Assembly: GCA_043820105.1 (NCBI GenBank)
Contig: JBDREC010000004.1
Location: 62,001 to 126,000 of the forward strand
From: JBDREC01 sp043820105 [NCBI: Pseudomonadota bacterium]
GTDB taxonomy: Bacteria; Bdellovibrionota_F; JAHFAK01
Length of the DNA stretch: 64,000 nt
Direction: 5' to 3'
In this document: one piece after another, positions 1-7,789 of the stretch
How positions within the stretch are numbered: the first letter of the stretch is position 1
Layout: the number at the start of each line of letters is the position of its first letter
Translations under genes and position numbers: made by a program
Notes under the pieces: generated by a model
What the model was told of the DNA's origin: nothing
Databases searched by the model: none
The model's input: only the letters and a program-made list of their open reading frames with translations

Positions 1-242
1 TTGAAAATACTGTGCTTACTCTTGGAAAACAAGGAATAAAATGGTTTCGTGGAGGAGATAAAAATTCCATTGAGTCAATTCAACCTCATAGAGTTTTAAA
101 TGTTGATAATACAAATGGTGCAGGAGACAAGCTGCTTGCAACCTTAATAGATAATCTTTATAGAGGTCAAGAAATTGAAAAAGCAATAGATTATGCTCTT
201 TATGCTGTTGAAGAGCTTCTAATGAGCAGAGTTAAGAAATGA
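1..242 (+). CDS. psuK: PfkB-family sugar kinase, C-terminal part (probable pseudouridine kinase)
   Basis: The window opens inside this gene; the reading frame begins at base 3. The visible residues show the end of a ribokinase/PfkB fold: a beta-strand like 'VLTLGKQG' and the family's NGAGD signature, whose Asp is the catalytic base for phosphoryl transfer. The match is slightly degenerate after it (GAGDKLLATL rather than GAGDAF). The TGA stop overlaps the ATG of psuG in an ATGA arrangement, so the two are translationally coupled. In known pseudouridine catabolism PsuK makes pseudouridine 5'-phosphate and PsuG cleaves it. The specific substrate is inferred from this neighbour; the kinase family is read directly. 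Confidence 0.7.
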   Translation, partial: ENTVLTLGKQGIKWFRGGDKNSIESIQPHRVLNVDNTNGAGDKLLATLIDNLYRGQEIEKAIDYALYAVEELLMSRVKK

Positions 243-1159
243 ATCTAAGCGAATTCCTTTATATTAACCCTAAAATAAAAGATGCCATTCAAAATAATAA
301 ACCTGTAGTGGCTTTGGAATCAACAATTATAGCCCATGGAATGCCGTATCCTCAAAATCTTGAAACAGCTTTAATGCTTGAATCTATAATTAAAGACACA
401 GGATGTGTGCCTGCAACGATTGCTATCTTAGATGGCAGGATAGTTGTAGGTCTTTCTTTAGAAGAAGTTGAGAAAATTGCTCAAGGAAAAGACATTTTAA
501 AGGTTTCAGCTGCTGATATTTCCTATGTTTTAGGAAAGGATTTGAGCGGAGCAACAACTGCTGGAGCAACAATGAAACTTGCTTGCTTAGCAGGAATAAG
601 GGTTTTTGCAACAGGCGGAATAGGTGGAGTTCATAGGGGTGTTGAAAATACTTTTGATATTTCATCTGATTTGAAAACCATCTCTGAAACTCCGATTATT
701 ACAGTTTCAGCTGGTGCGAAGGCCATTTTAGATCTTCCTAAAACCTTAGAACACTTAGAGACTTTGAATGTTTTAGTCCTGGGCTATCAAACAAATGAGT
801 TTCCTGCTTTTTATTCAAGAGAGTCTGGCTTAAAATTAAATCACAGTGTAATTAAGGCATCTGAAATCGCTTCAATTTTTTCAGCCCAAAAAGCGATTAA
901 TGAAAATAGTGGAATCTTAGTAGCTAATCCAATTCCAGAAGAATTTGAAATTAAGGCAGAGCTTATTAATTCTGTTATTGATAAGGCTATTTTAGAGGCA
1001 AAGAATCAAGGTGTTTCAGGAAAAGAACTAACTCCATTTTTACTAAAATATATTAAAGATAAAACAAGTGGTGAATCTTTAAAAGCGAATATTGAGCTTG
1101 TTAAGAATAATGTTAAGCTTGCTTGTGAAATCGCAAAGTTGCTGGTTGCTGGTTGCTAG
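239..1159 (+). CDS. psuG: Pseudouridine-5'-phosphate glycosidase
   Basis: PsuG (306 residues; E. coli 312) reversibly splits the C-C glycosidic bond of pseudouridine 5'-phosphate into uracil and ribose 5-phosphate, with Mn2+. Family blocks seen in order are ALESTIIAHGMPYP (25-38), KVSAADI (88-94), ATGGIGGVHRG (124-134), DISSDL (140-145), VSAGAKAILD (156-165) and VANPIP. E27, K88, D144 and K161 fit the E. coli active-site Glu31, Lys93, Asp149 and Lys166, so the enzyme should be active. It is the second gene of the psuK-psuG pair. The C-terminus (LLVAGC-stop) is encoded by a 7-bp tandem repeat, TTGCTGG, which also supplies the TAG stop, so the natural end of the protein may have been replaced by repeat sequence. 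Confidence 0.95.
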   Translation: MNLSEFLYINPKIKDAIQNNKPVVALESTIIAHGMPYPQNLETALMLESIIKDTGCVPATIAILDGRIVVGLSLEEVEKIAQGKDILKVSAADISYVLGKDLSGATTAGATMKLACLAGIRVFATGGIGGVHRGVENTFDISSDLKTISETPIITVSAGAKAILDLPKTLEHLETLNVLVLGYQTNEFPAFYSRESGLKLNHSVIKASEIASIFSAQKAINENSGILVANPIPEEFEIKAELINSVIDKAILEAKNQGVSGKELTPFLLKYIKDKTSGESLKANIELVKNNVKLACEIAKLLVAGC

Positions 1160-1166
1160 TTGCTGG
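1139..1166. repeat. Heptanucleotide tandem repeat (TTGCTGG)4
   Basis: Four head-to-tail 7-bp units: TTGCTGG, TTGCTGG, TTGCTAG, TTGCTGG. The array spans the last codons of psuG, and its third unit contributes the TAG stop codon at 1157-1159. Confidence 0.85.
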
Positions 1167-1186
1167 TATTATATCTGTCTTCTGAG

Positions 1187-1214
1187 TTCTTAACTCTTAA
1201 ATCTTAAATCCTAA
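1187..1214. repeat. Heptanucleotide repeat (xTCYTAA)4
   Basis: Four 7-bp units (TTCTTAA, CTCTTAA, ATCTTAA, ATCCTAA) lie between the convergent ends of psuG and the next gene. Read on the minus strand the last unit supplies the stop codon of that gene (1211-1213). Confidence 0.75.
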
Positions 1215-1939
1215 TCCAATCCGCTATCGTCTTCTTCGATCTCTACTTCTTCTTCTTCTTCTTCTTCTTCTATTTCCCTACTCATTTCATCTGCAATAGC
1301 GATCAACGCCATTCCACCAATAGTTGATAAATGGCTATATCCAGGTTCTTTGCCAAGCTCCATAAGAAAAACAGGTCCAAAAAGTTCAGTGAATATTTTC
1401 CCATTTTCAATATCTAGTTTGGCTGAACTAGCTATCATCTTATTTATAATTTTAACTGTTTGAGCGCTTGCATTTTTAATTTTTTCTTTATCATTTATTT
1501 CAGAAACAACCTGTGAAATGTAGTCTCCTAAGTAAATGCTTAGGGATCCAGGAAAAAGAGAAATAATGGCTAATTGTTCAATAGTCTTCATATCAATATT
1601 TTCTTTTATCGATGAAAGAATTTCCCGGCAATCAGATCTGACAATTTGAAAAGTGGCCAATAATGCTGGCTGTTTTATAAAGCAAGTCTTGCCTTCCTGT
1701 CTTAGTGTGATACCGCTTAAAGGGTTGATTTCTGCTTCAAGCTTCAAATTTTCAAATTCTACTGATTTGTTCCCTATATTAATGCTTATTCCATAATTTT
1801 TCTCAAGGATATTATTAAGTAGAAAAATAAATTCAGTATTACCTTCATATGCTTTTATTTGTTCTGCACTGACAACATTGCCAATAATAAGTGAGATTAT
1901 TACTATTAGCAGACTAAATTTAATAAATAAATTTTTCAT
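1211..1939 (-). CDS. Exported protein of unknown function with poly-Glu C-terminus
   Basis: 242 residues. A Sec signal peptide is clear (Lys-rich start, hydrophobic core FSLLIVIISLII, cleavage near VVSA|E at about residue 25). The mature part has no motif I recognise. It ends in a run of eight Glu followed by a mixed Glu/Asp tail, encoded by a TTC/GAA trinucleotide tract. An AAAGGAG ribosome site lies at 1948-1954, and a sigma-54 promoter (1990-2005) reads towards it. The divergent gene at 2307 also has a sigma-54 promoter. Likely periplasmic or surface-exposed; function unknown. Confidence 0.75.
   Translation of the reverse strand: MKNLFIKFSLLIVIISLIIGNVVSAEQIKAYEGNTEFIFLLNNILEKNYGISINIGNKSVEFENLKLEAEINPLSGITLRQEGKTCFIKQPALLATFQIVRSDCREILSSIKENIDMKTIEQLAIISLFPGSLSIYLGDYISQVVSEINDKEKIKNASAQTVKIINKMIASSAKLDIENGKIFTELFGPVFLMELGKEPGYSHLSTIGGMALIAIADEMSREIEEEEEEEEVEIEEDDSGLD
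1241..1271. repeat. TTC/GAA trinucleotide microsatellite
   Basis: About nine consecutive TTC units on the plus strand encode the poly-Glu tail of the minus-strand exported protein. Length changes would stay in frame and only vary the number of Glu residues. Confidence 0.8.
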
Positions 1940-1947
1940 TTTGATGG

Positions 1948-1954
1948 CTCCTTT
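1948..1954 (-). promoter_or_regulatory. Ribosome binding site AAAGGAG
   Basis: Complement of CTCCTTT, 8 bases before the ATG at 1939. It fixes the start of the poly-Glu exported protein. Confidence 0.7.
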
Positions 1955-1989
1955 GCTTGCGATTTTTTACTCACATAATGTATTATTTC

Positions 1990-2005
1990 AGCAATTGCTG
2001 TGCCA
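1990..2005 (-). promoter_or_regulatory. Sigma-54 (-24/-12) promoter
   Basis: Read on the minus strand: TGGCACAGCAATTGCT. It has GG-N10-GC spacing and matches the TGGCAC-N5-TTGCW consensus throughout. The expected start is near 1979, about 40 nt before the ATG at 1939. Confidence 0.75.
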
Positions 2006-2118
2006 AAAGCTGCCCAGAAAAATGGTGTGTAATATCGAGCAGTTATTTTGAGTCTTTTTTGTCTTTTATGTTAAAGGTTAAGTATTTTACTATAAACTAA
2101 GGCTTTAAGGGATGTGGC

Positions 2119-2127
2119 TGTCTCAGG
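2119..2127. promoter_or_regulatory. Candidate activator site TGTCTCAGG between divergent sigma-54 promoters
   Basis: TGTCTCAGG lies about 113 bp from the leftward and 100 bp from the rightward sigma-54 promoter, a typical distance for an NtrC-type enhancer-binding protein. Related TGTCYCAA elements occur at 40336-40350, 40376-40383 and 17368-17384. Assignment is by recurrence only. Confidence 0.35.
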
Positions 2128-2226
2128 ACCAGAATTTAGATTTGTGACTTATTTAGGCCTATTAAAATTCAATTTAAGTTTCTGTTTACAAGTGTTTGAA
2201 AATATAAGGATAATGTTTTGTGGTTT

Positions 2227-2242
2227 TGGCACATTCTTTGCA
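2227..2242 (+). promoter_or_regulatory. Sigma-54 (-24/-12) promoter
   Basis: TGGCACATTCTTTGCA: the GG at 2228-2229 and GC at 2240-2241 are exactly 10 bases apart. It precedes the lipoprotein gene at 2307 by about 65 bp. An AAGGAGG at 2261-2267 is too far (about 40 nt) from the ATG to act as its ribosome site. Confidence 0.8.
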
Positions 2243-2306
2243 AAAGTTGTTTAAGAATTCAAGGAGGAATTTTTTTAATTTAAACTAGGTTGTTAAAATA
2301 AGGGAT

Positions 2307-2966
2307 ATGAAAAAGCTATTCTTAAAATACTCATTATGCTTATTGATTTCATTTATTAGCTATAATCTTATATCTTGTTCTGTGGAAAATTCTTTTGATG
2401 AACAAATCTTTGCACCACTTGATGTTTCGGTTTTCTCTGTTAATGAAGATTTTGATTTTGAAATATATACAGATAATGACAATGACCATATTATTGATAT
2501 TTTTGATAATTGTCCTGAGGTAAAAAATAATAACCAACGAGACACAGATAATGATGGTCTTGGTGATGCCTGTGATAATGATGAAGAATTGAGTAATGAA
2601 GCGCAAGAGTCATCTGTTTCGAGCGATGACAATAATGATAGCACTTCTGATAAAAATTATGATGATGAGAATAACGAAGATGATTTTATTGATACTGATA
2701 ATGATGGAATTGAAGATGAATCTGATAATTGTCCAGATATTTCGAATGAATATCAGTATGATGAGGATTTTGATGGATATGGAGATTCCTGTGATCAGTG
2801 TCCACTTGATCACGATGATGATATGATTGATTCTGATAATGATGGAATAAAGGACCTTTGTCCAGCGGATTCTGATTTAGATGAGCTTGACCCTGTAGCT
2901 GGATATACATCTAGAGGCAATCGCGGAACAGAAAGCAAATGCTCTTATGGAAGCTTTTGTAAGTAA
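2307..2966 (+). CDS. Lipoprotein with thrombospondin type-3 (calcium-binding) repeats
   Basis: 219 residues. It starts with a lipoprotein signal (hydrophobic core, lipobox NLISC with Cys at about 24). The mature protein is very acidic and carries thrombospondin type-3 repeats: DxDxD-x-DNCP blocks near 57-70 and 78-90 and again near 128-175, ending in DSDNDGIKDLCP. Such repeats bind rows of Ca2+ ions and form a stiff, extended stalk in bacterial surface proteins. The C-terminus has a small Cys-containing tail (CSYGSFC). Its sigma-54 promoter suggests regulated expression with other envelope lipoproteins here. Probably an outer-membrane-anchored surface protein; the partner is unknown. Confidence 0.8.
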   Translation: MKKLFLKYSLCLLISFISYNLISCSVENSFDEQIFAPLDVSVFSVNEDFDFEIYTDNDNDHIIDIFDNCPEVKNNNQRDTDNDGLGDACDNDEELSNEAQESSVSSDDNNDSTSDKNYDDENNEDDFIDTDNDGIEDESDNCPDISNEYQYDEDFDGYGDSCDQCPLDHDDDMIDSDNDGIKDLCPADSDLDELDPVAGYTSRGNRGTESKCSYGSFCK

Positions 2967-3029
2967 TAAATATAAAATCATAATTAAATACAATTGCAAT
3001 TTATTTCCAGCTTAAGTTAAATTCGCTTC

Positions 3030-4094
3030 ATGACAAAAAAGATAATACATATTGATATGGATTGTTTTTATGCAGCCATCGAAATTAGAGACAATCCAGA
3101 ATTAAAAAACAAACCCGTAGCCGTTGGAGGTAGCCCTGATGAAAGAGGCGTTTTAGCTACAGCTAATTATGTTGCAAGAAAGTTTGGAGTTCATTCTGCA
3201 CTTTCATCAAGATCAGCGGTGCAAAGATGTTCTAAGCTTATAATAATACCTCCTGATTTTAAAAAATATAAGGAAGAAAGCCGAATTATAATGGATATCT
3301 TTCATGATTATACAGATCTTATTGAGCCACTTTCTTTAGATGAGGCCTTTTTAGATGTTACTTTTTCTGAAAAACATAAAAATAGCGCAACCTTGATAGC
3401 TAAGGAAATACTAAATAGAATAAAAACTGAAAGGAACTTAACAGCCTCCGCTGGAGTTGCACCTAATAAGCTATTAGCCAAGATTGCTTCTGATATTAAT
3501 AAACCCAATGGTATTTTTATAATTACACCAAAAGATATAGATTCATTTGTTTTTAAATTACCAGTTAAAAGACTTTTTGGGGTTGGGAAGGTTACAGAAA
3601 GTAAGATGAAGGCCTTGGGAGTAAACTCGTGTTCTGATTTGCAATTTTTAACAAAAACAAAACTGCAAAAAGAGTTTGGAAAATTTGGGAATCAGCTTTT
3701 TAATATGTGCAGAGGTATTGATACTCGTGATGTTGATACGTCAAGAGTGCGAAAATCCTTAAGTGTTGAAAGAACATTCAATGAAGATCTTGTTAATTTG
3801 TTTGAATTAAAAAAAAATCTACCCTCTATTTTTGATGAATTTTCAAGAAGGTTTTTAAAAATCAAAAGAACTGCTAGGATTAAAGCGTGTTTTGTTAAAA
3901 TTAAATTCAATGATTTTACACAAACAACTGTAGATAGTTGTGAATTAAAAGAGCCATCTTTATCATCTTTTAAGGCCCTTTTAGAAAGAGGGTTTTTGAG
4001 AAAAGAAATACCAGTTAGATTAATAGGTCTGGGGGTTAGACTTGATAGTGATAAAAATGAAGAAGAAAGACCTTATCAAATGGGACTTTTTTGA
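3030..4094 (+). CDS. dinB: DNA polymerase IV (Y-family translesion polymerase)
   Basis: 354 residues, close to E. coli Pol IV (351). The palm motif IDMDCFYAA gives metal ligand D9 and steric-gate Y14, and PLSLDEAFLDV gives D104 and E105. The little-finger lead SAGVAPNKLLAKIASD and helix-hairpin-helix GVGKVTESKM follow. The C-terminus ends in QMGLF, a beta-clamp binding motif of the QxxLF type. The enzyme copies damaged templates and extends mismatched ends. I see no Shine-Dalgarno sequence before the ATG. The stop overlaps the end of the convergent MFS gene by 19 bp. No LexA-like operator is evident upstream. Confidence 0.95.
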   Translation: MTKKIIHIDMDCFYAAIEIRDNPELKNKPVAVGGSPDERGVLATANYVARKFGVHSALSSRSAVQRCSKLIIIPPDFKKYKEESRIIMDIFHDYTDLIEPLSLDEAFLDVTFSEKHKNSATLIAKEILNRIKTERNLTASAGVAPNKLLAKIASDINKPNGIFIITPKDIDSFVFKLPVKRLFGVGKVTESKMKALGVNSCSDLQFLTKTKLQKEFGKFGNQLFNMCRGIDTRDVDTSRVRKSLSVERTFNEDLVNLFELKKNLPSIFDEFSRRFLKIKRTARIKACFVKIKFNDFTQTTVDSCELKEPSLSSFKALLERGFLRKEIPVRLIGLGVRLDSDKNEEERPYQMGLF

Positions 4095-5491
4095 GCCTTT
4101 CTTTTGCTTGCTACATCAAGCCATTTTTTACCAATTAATAGGGCTATCGGAGAAATCATTGTTGAAATACCTACTATAATCCACATTAGTTCAGTGTTTC
4201 TAGGACCTTCAGCTGGACAGAGATTGGCTAATAATATTCCTGTTATTGGTCCTGCGCCGACTTTTGCGAAAAACATGGGAACCAGTGAAAGGGACATATA
4301 GGAAGCTATTTGATCTTTGGGTGCAACCTCTGCTGTGTAATCATACAGTCTTGGAGACCAAAGGGCTTCACCAACTGATAGAAAAACCTGGAAAAGTACT
4401 ATCATTAGAATACTTTCATTAATACCCATAAATAAAACTGATGCTGCACTTATGAAGCAGCCAATTATAATTACCTTATAGGCGTGCAATTTACCAGTTA
4501 GTGCTGTCATAACAGGAACCAGGAATATAATTATTATTGGATTAATAATATATAATTTTCCAGTCCATTCCTTAAGGCCAATGCGATCCATGTACATCGG
4601 ATAGAGGGAGTGATTATATTGAAAAATCATTTTAACTAGAACCAAAAGGAACATGAAAATAATGAATATCCAGAAAAGTCTGTCTGAGCCAACTTCTTTC
4701 ATGATTTCCCAAGGCATTTTCTTCTTCTTGTTAGCCGGTTCTTTGCTTTCTTCAACTTTTGTTTCTGCTTTTATTTCCTTTGATGCGATTTCTCGATAGG
4801 CTTCTTTAGGAATAGTGTTTCTGACAAAGAAAAACACTAAAAATAAAGAGGCTATTGTACTTATAATAGCAACAAAAAACACACACTGTATGGGGGAAAT
4901 TGATAAATTCAAACCTAAAAAATTAAAATTAATGGCTGTTTTAAAGATTCCTCTAACTGAATCTAAAACTAGTCCAGCCATAACTGCACCAACATTCATA
5001 ACTACATAATACCAGGAAAAGGCATATCTCTGAACCTTTTTAGTGGAAAAAATCTTAACTGCGGCTGTTATTAGGGGGATCATATAGGCAAAGCCAATTG
5101 AAAGAACTGCAAGACCTGGATACACTACCCAGGGATTTACAGTAAAGGTTATGGCAATTCGGCCAACCAGAGCGATTCCTAATCCAAGTAAGAGAGCTTT
5201 TTTTATGCCTAGGCTGTCGGCTATAAAGCCAACAAACAGCATAAAAAAGGACATTGAGGCTGAGAAGATTCCAAAAACGGTGCCTGCCATTGTGTCTGAT
5301 AAGCCCATGTCTTTAGTCAAAAAATGCATTAACACAAGCACTGATGAAAAGTAACAAAGGGATTCAAGGACTTTAATAGCAAAAGCGATCCAGATTTCTC
5401 GCGGACAATAAAATAGACCCTTAAGGCCAATCCAATAATCTAGAAAGACTTCTTTTAAGTAGCTTGTTCCTGATTTTGCTGTAGCTTCCAT
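4076..5491 (-). CDS. MFS transporter
   Basis: 471 residues from the ATG at 5491, chosen because GGAGGAG (5495-5501) sits just before it; an upstream in-frame ATG at 5563 lacks such a site. About twelve hydrophobic segments are visible, with a motif-A-like loop between TM2 and TM3 (GFIADSLGIKKALL). A long charged cytoplasmic loop in the middle (KEIKAETKVEESKEPANKKK) divides the two six-helix halves. The TM3-TM6 sequence recalls proton-dependent oligopeptide-type carriers, but I cannot name a substrate. The gene converges on dinB with overlapping 3' ends, so no terminator fits between them. Confidence 0.8.
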   Translation of the reverse strand: MEATAKSGTSYLKEVFLDYWIGLKGLFYCPREIWIAFAIKVLESLCYFSSVLVLMHFLTKDMGLSDTMAGTVFGIFSASMSFFMLFVGFIADSLGIKKALLLGLGIALVGRIAITFTVNPWVVYPGLAVLSIGFAYMIPLITAAVKIFSTKKVQRYAFSWYYVVMNVGAVMAGLVLDSVRGIFKTAINFNFLGLNLSISPIQCVFFVAIISTIASLFLVFFFVRNTIPKEAYREIASKEIKAETKVEESKEPANKKKKMPWEIMKEVGSDRLFWIFIIFMFLLVLVKMIFQYNHSLYPMYMDRIGLKEWTGKLYIINPIIIIFLVPVMTALTGKLHAYKVIIIGCFISAASVLFMGINESILMIVLFQVFLSVGEALWSPRLYDYTAEVAPKDQIASYMSLSLVPMFFAKVGAGPITGILLANLCPAEGPRNTELMWIIVGISTMISPIALLIGKKWLDVASKRKAQKSPI

Positions 5492-5728
5492 TTTCTCCTC
5501 CAATATTAGGTTTACATAATACCCATAACTTCCTAACATGTCTGTGAATATTTTTATTGGCATGCTAATATTCTGAAAGCAAGATAAAAAATTATATGAA
5601 AAATTTTAATATTTCTTGGTTTTTGCTTGTGTGGAAAGATGTTCAAGGAATCTTCTTGCTTTTTAAAGCCTTTTTTGATGAATCAATAAGCTAGAAATGT
5701 CGGATAAATTATTATTGGGAAAAAACTT

Positions 5729-6973
5729 ATGTCACATGAAAAGATATCAAGTGAAACAGTCATATCTATTTTGCGTACAACAGATGAGCTACATAATTTA
5801 AAAGATGTTGACGCTGTAATTGATCACTTGTTGCATGAATCACGCAAATTGACAAACTCTGAGGCTGGTTCTGTTTTTTTAATGGAAGGCAATGAGCTCG
5901 TTTTTTCATATGTGCATAATGACGTTTTGTTTCAAAAAAACGATTCAAGTGCCGCGATTTATGAAGATATTAAAATTCCTGTAAATAAAAATTCAATAGT
6001 TGGGTATTCAGCAATTACTGGTGAAATTCTTTCAATAGATGATGTTTATAATATTAGCAATGCTGTTCCTTATAAATTCAATGATGCCTTTGATAAAAAA
6101 TCAGGATATGTAACAAAATCAGTCTTAACAATTCCTTTAAAAACCATGCAAGAAAATCTTGTTGGTATAATGCAGCTTATAAATACAAAAGACAAATCTG
6201 GAAATATCGTAAATTTTTCTGAGGAAGACAAACTTTATGTTCCACTTCTTGCTTCTTATGCAACTGTTGCAATTGAGCGTGGAAAGATGAATAGGGAATT
6301 GATTCTTAGGATGATGAAATTAGCAGAACTTAGAGATCCCCTGGAAACAGGTGGCCATGTTCAGCGTGTGGGTGCATATTCTTCTGAGATATATCAACAC
6401 TATGCTGTGAAAAAGGGAATAGATAAAAAAGAAATGAAAAATACAAGAGACCTCATACGTTTGGCAGCAATGCTCCATGATGTTGGGAAGGTTGGCATTT
6501 CAGATACAATTTTAAAAAAACCAGCAAAACTTGATGAAGATGAATTTAATCAAATGAAATTGCATACTATTTATGGAGCTCAAGTTTTTGTTAATAAAAC
6601 AGCATCTCCTATTGATGATATGGCAAGAGAAATTGCTCTTCACCATCATCAAAAGTTTGATGGCACTGGTTATCCGGGTGTTGTTAATAACCTGTCTGAA
6701 CTACAAATTTTTAATGATAAATGCTTAAAGGGTGAGGATATTCCGCTTCCTGCTAGGATTGTAGCCCTGGCGGATGTATTTGACGCTTTGTCATCAGCCA
6801 GATATTATAAGCCGCCCTGGCCAGATGATAAAATCATCAAGGTCATTAAGGAAAACTCTGGAACTCAATTTGATCCTGAAATGGTTGATTCATTTTTAGA
6901 TATTTTTGATGTAATGGTTGCCATTAGAAATAAATATAAAGATGATATTATGCCAATGCTTTCTAGAAAGTAA
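5729..6973 (+). CDS. GAF domain / HD-GYP cyclic-di-GMP phosphodiesterase
   Basis: 414 residues, soluble. Residues about 20-185 form a GAF sensory domain. Residues about 195-400 form an HD-GYP domain with the HD pair at H250-D251 in LHDVGK, the HHHQKFDGTGYPG block at 305-317 and the ADVFDALSS helix at 349-356. HD-GYP proteins hydrolyse c-di-GMP to pGpG or GMP with a metal centre, and all key metal-binding motifs are present. There is an insert of about 20 residues after GYPG. No receiver domain is fused, so the signal is probably a small ligand at the GAF. It stands alone between divergent and unrelated neighbours. Confidence 0.9.
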   Translation: MSHEKISSETVISILRTTDELHNLKDVDAVIDHLLHESRKLTNSEAGSVFLMEGNELVFSYVHNDVLFQKNDSSAAIYEDIKIPVNKNSIVGYSAITGEILSIDDVYNISNAVPYKFNDAFDKKSGYVTKSVLTIPLKTMQENLVGIMQLINTKDKSGNIVNFSEEDKLYVPLLASYATVAIERGKMNRELILRMMKLAELRDPLETGGHVQRVGAYSSEIYQHYAVKKGIDKKEMKNTRDLIRLAAMLHDVGKVGISDTILKKPAKLDEDEFNQMKLHTIYGAQVFVNKTASPIDDMAREIALHHHQKFDGTGYPGVVNNLSELQIFNDKCLKGEDIPLPARIVALADVFDALSSARYYKPPWPDDKIIKVIKENSGTQFDPEMVDSFLDIFDVMVAIRNKYKDDIMPMLSRK

Positions 6974-7060
6974 GGCCCTTGCAATATTTTGTAAATTCTT
7001 CCTTAAAAGCTTTAACAGCTGGAGCCTTATACTTTTCATAATTAATTTTGGGAGTTTACA

Positions 7061-7783
7061 ATGAAAATTAAAATATTTTTCATCTTTATTTTTTCACTTA
7101 TATATTTTTCAAATTCATTTTCAGATGAAACTTCAAAAGCTATCATTTGGAATCCTGACAAAGCAAATATTGGAAAAACTGCCAAAACGAATTTAATTAA
7201 AGGCATAAAAATATTATATGGTGAAAAAAGTGATATACTAATGATAGAAACAGAAAAACAACCAAGTATCTCTGCAAAAAAATTTAATTATTCAAAATAT
7301 GATAAGCAATTGGCAAAACTAGTAGTTAATCTATATGGATCAAAAAGTACTTATGAGGTGGGGAAAGCATTTTTATTTAAGGAAACAGCTGTAAGAAGTA
7401 TTAAGTTTATTGAACATTTAGATGATTTAAACATTACAATTGAACTTAGAAATACTTATGATTTAGATGTGTATTTTAGTTCAACTCCTTCTGCTATAAT
7501 GATTGAGTTTTTTAAATTAAATGTTGTGCCCTATGAAAAAGAAATTCCAATTGAAACAATTAATAAAATTGCAGATGACTCTGATAAAAAAGTAGAGCAG
7601 CCCAAACCTGAAACCAACGCAGAGGCGAAAAAGGAAACAAGCGTAAGCTTTATTCAAATAAAGAGTAAGCCAAAAGGAGCTGAAGTTTTTGTAGATAACA
7701 AAAGTGTTGGGCTTACTCCTCGTACCTTAAAAGGTTTTGAGGCAGGCATTCATTTGATTGAGTTGATTTGTCCAGATTCGTAA
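7061..7783 (+). CDS. Exported protein with AMIN-like and C-terminal PEGA domains
   Basis: 240 residues with a Sec signal peptide (core IFFIFIFSLIYFS, cleavage near residue 22). Residues about 80-155 have the alternating strands of an AMIN-like domain (KLVVNLYGSK, SIKFIEHLDDLNITIEL). After a Lys/Glu linker, residues 198-240 look like a PEGA domain (SKPKGAEVFVDNKSVGLTP, then a GxHxIEL strand). PEGA domains are extracytoplasmic carbohydrate- or protein-binding modules. The domain stops right after the GIHLIELICPDS strand, before the usual GY strand, so it may be shortened. TTGGGAG precedes the ATG. The facing HEAT gene ends 6 bp downstream. Confidence 0.65.
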   Translation: MKIKIFFIFIFSLIYFSNSFSDETSKAIIWNPDKANIGKTAKTNLIKGIKILYGEKSDILMIETEKQPSISAKKFNYSKYDKQLAKLVVNLYGSKSTYEVGKAFLFKETAVRSIKFIEHLDDLNITIELRNTYDLDVYFSSTPSAIMIEFFKLNVVPYEKEIPIETINKIADDSDKKVEQPKPETNAEAKKETSVSFIQIKSKPKGAEVFVDNKSVGLTPRTLKGFEAGIHLIELICPDS

Positions 7784-7789
7784 GAAAAA

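Noticed and set aside
1936-2075. Minus-strand open frame (…FFWAAFGTAIAEIIHYVSKKS…) ending in an ATGA overlap with the exported-protein gene
   Set aside because: It looks like the end of a membrane protein, but it has no ATG, GTG or TTG start before an upstream stop, and it lies across the near-consensus sigma-54 promoter at 1990-2005, which explains the sequence better.
5657-5671. GGAATCTTCTTGC as a sigma-54 promoter for the GAF/HD-GYP gene
   Set aside because: The GG and GC are 9 bases apart, not 10, and the -24 element is poor.
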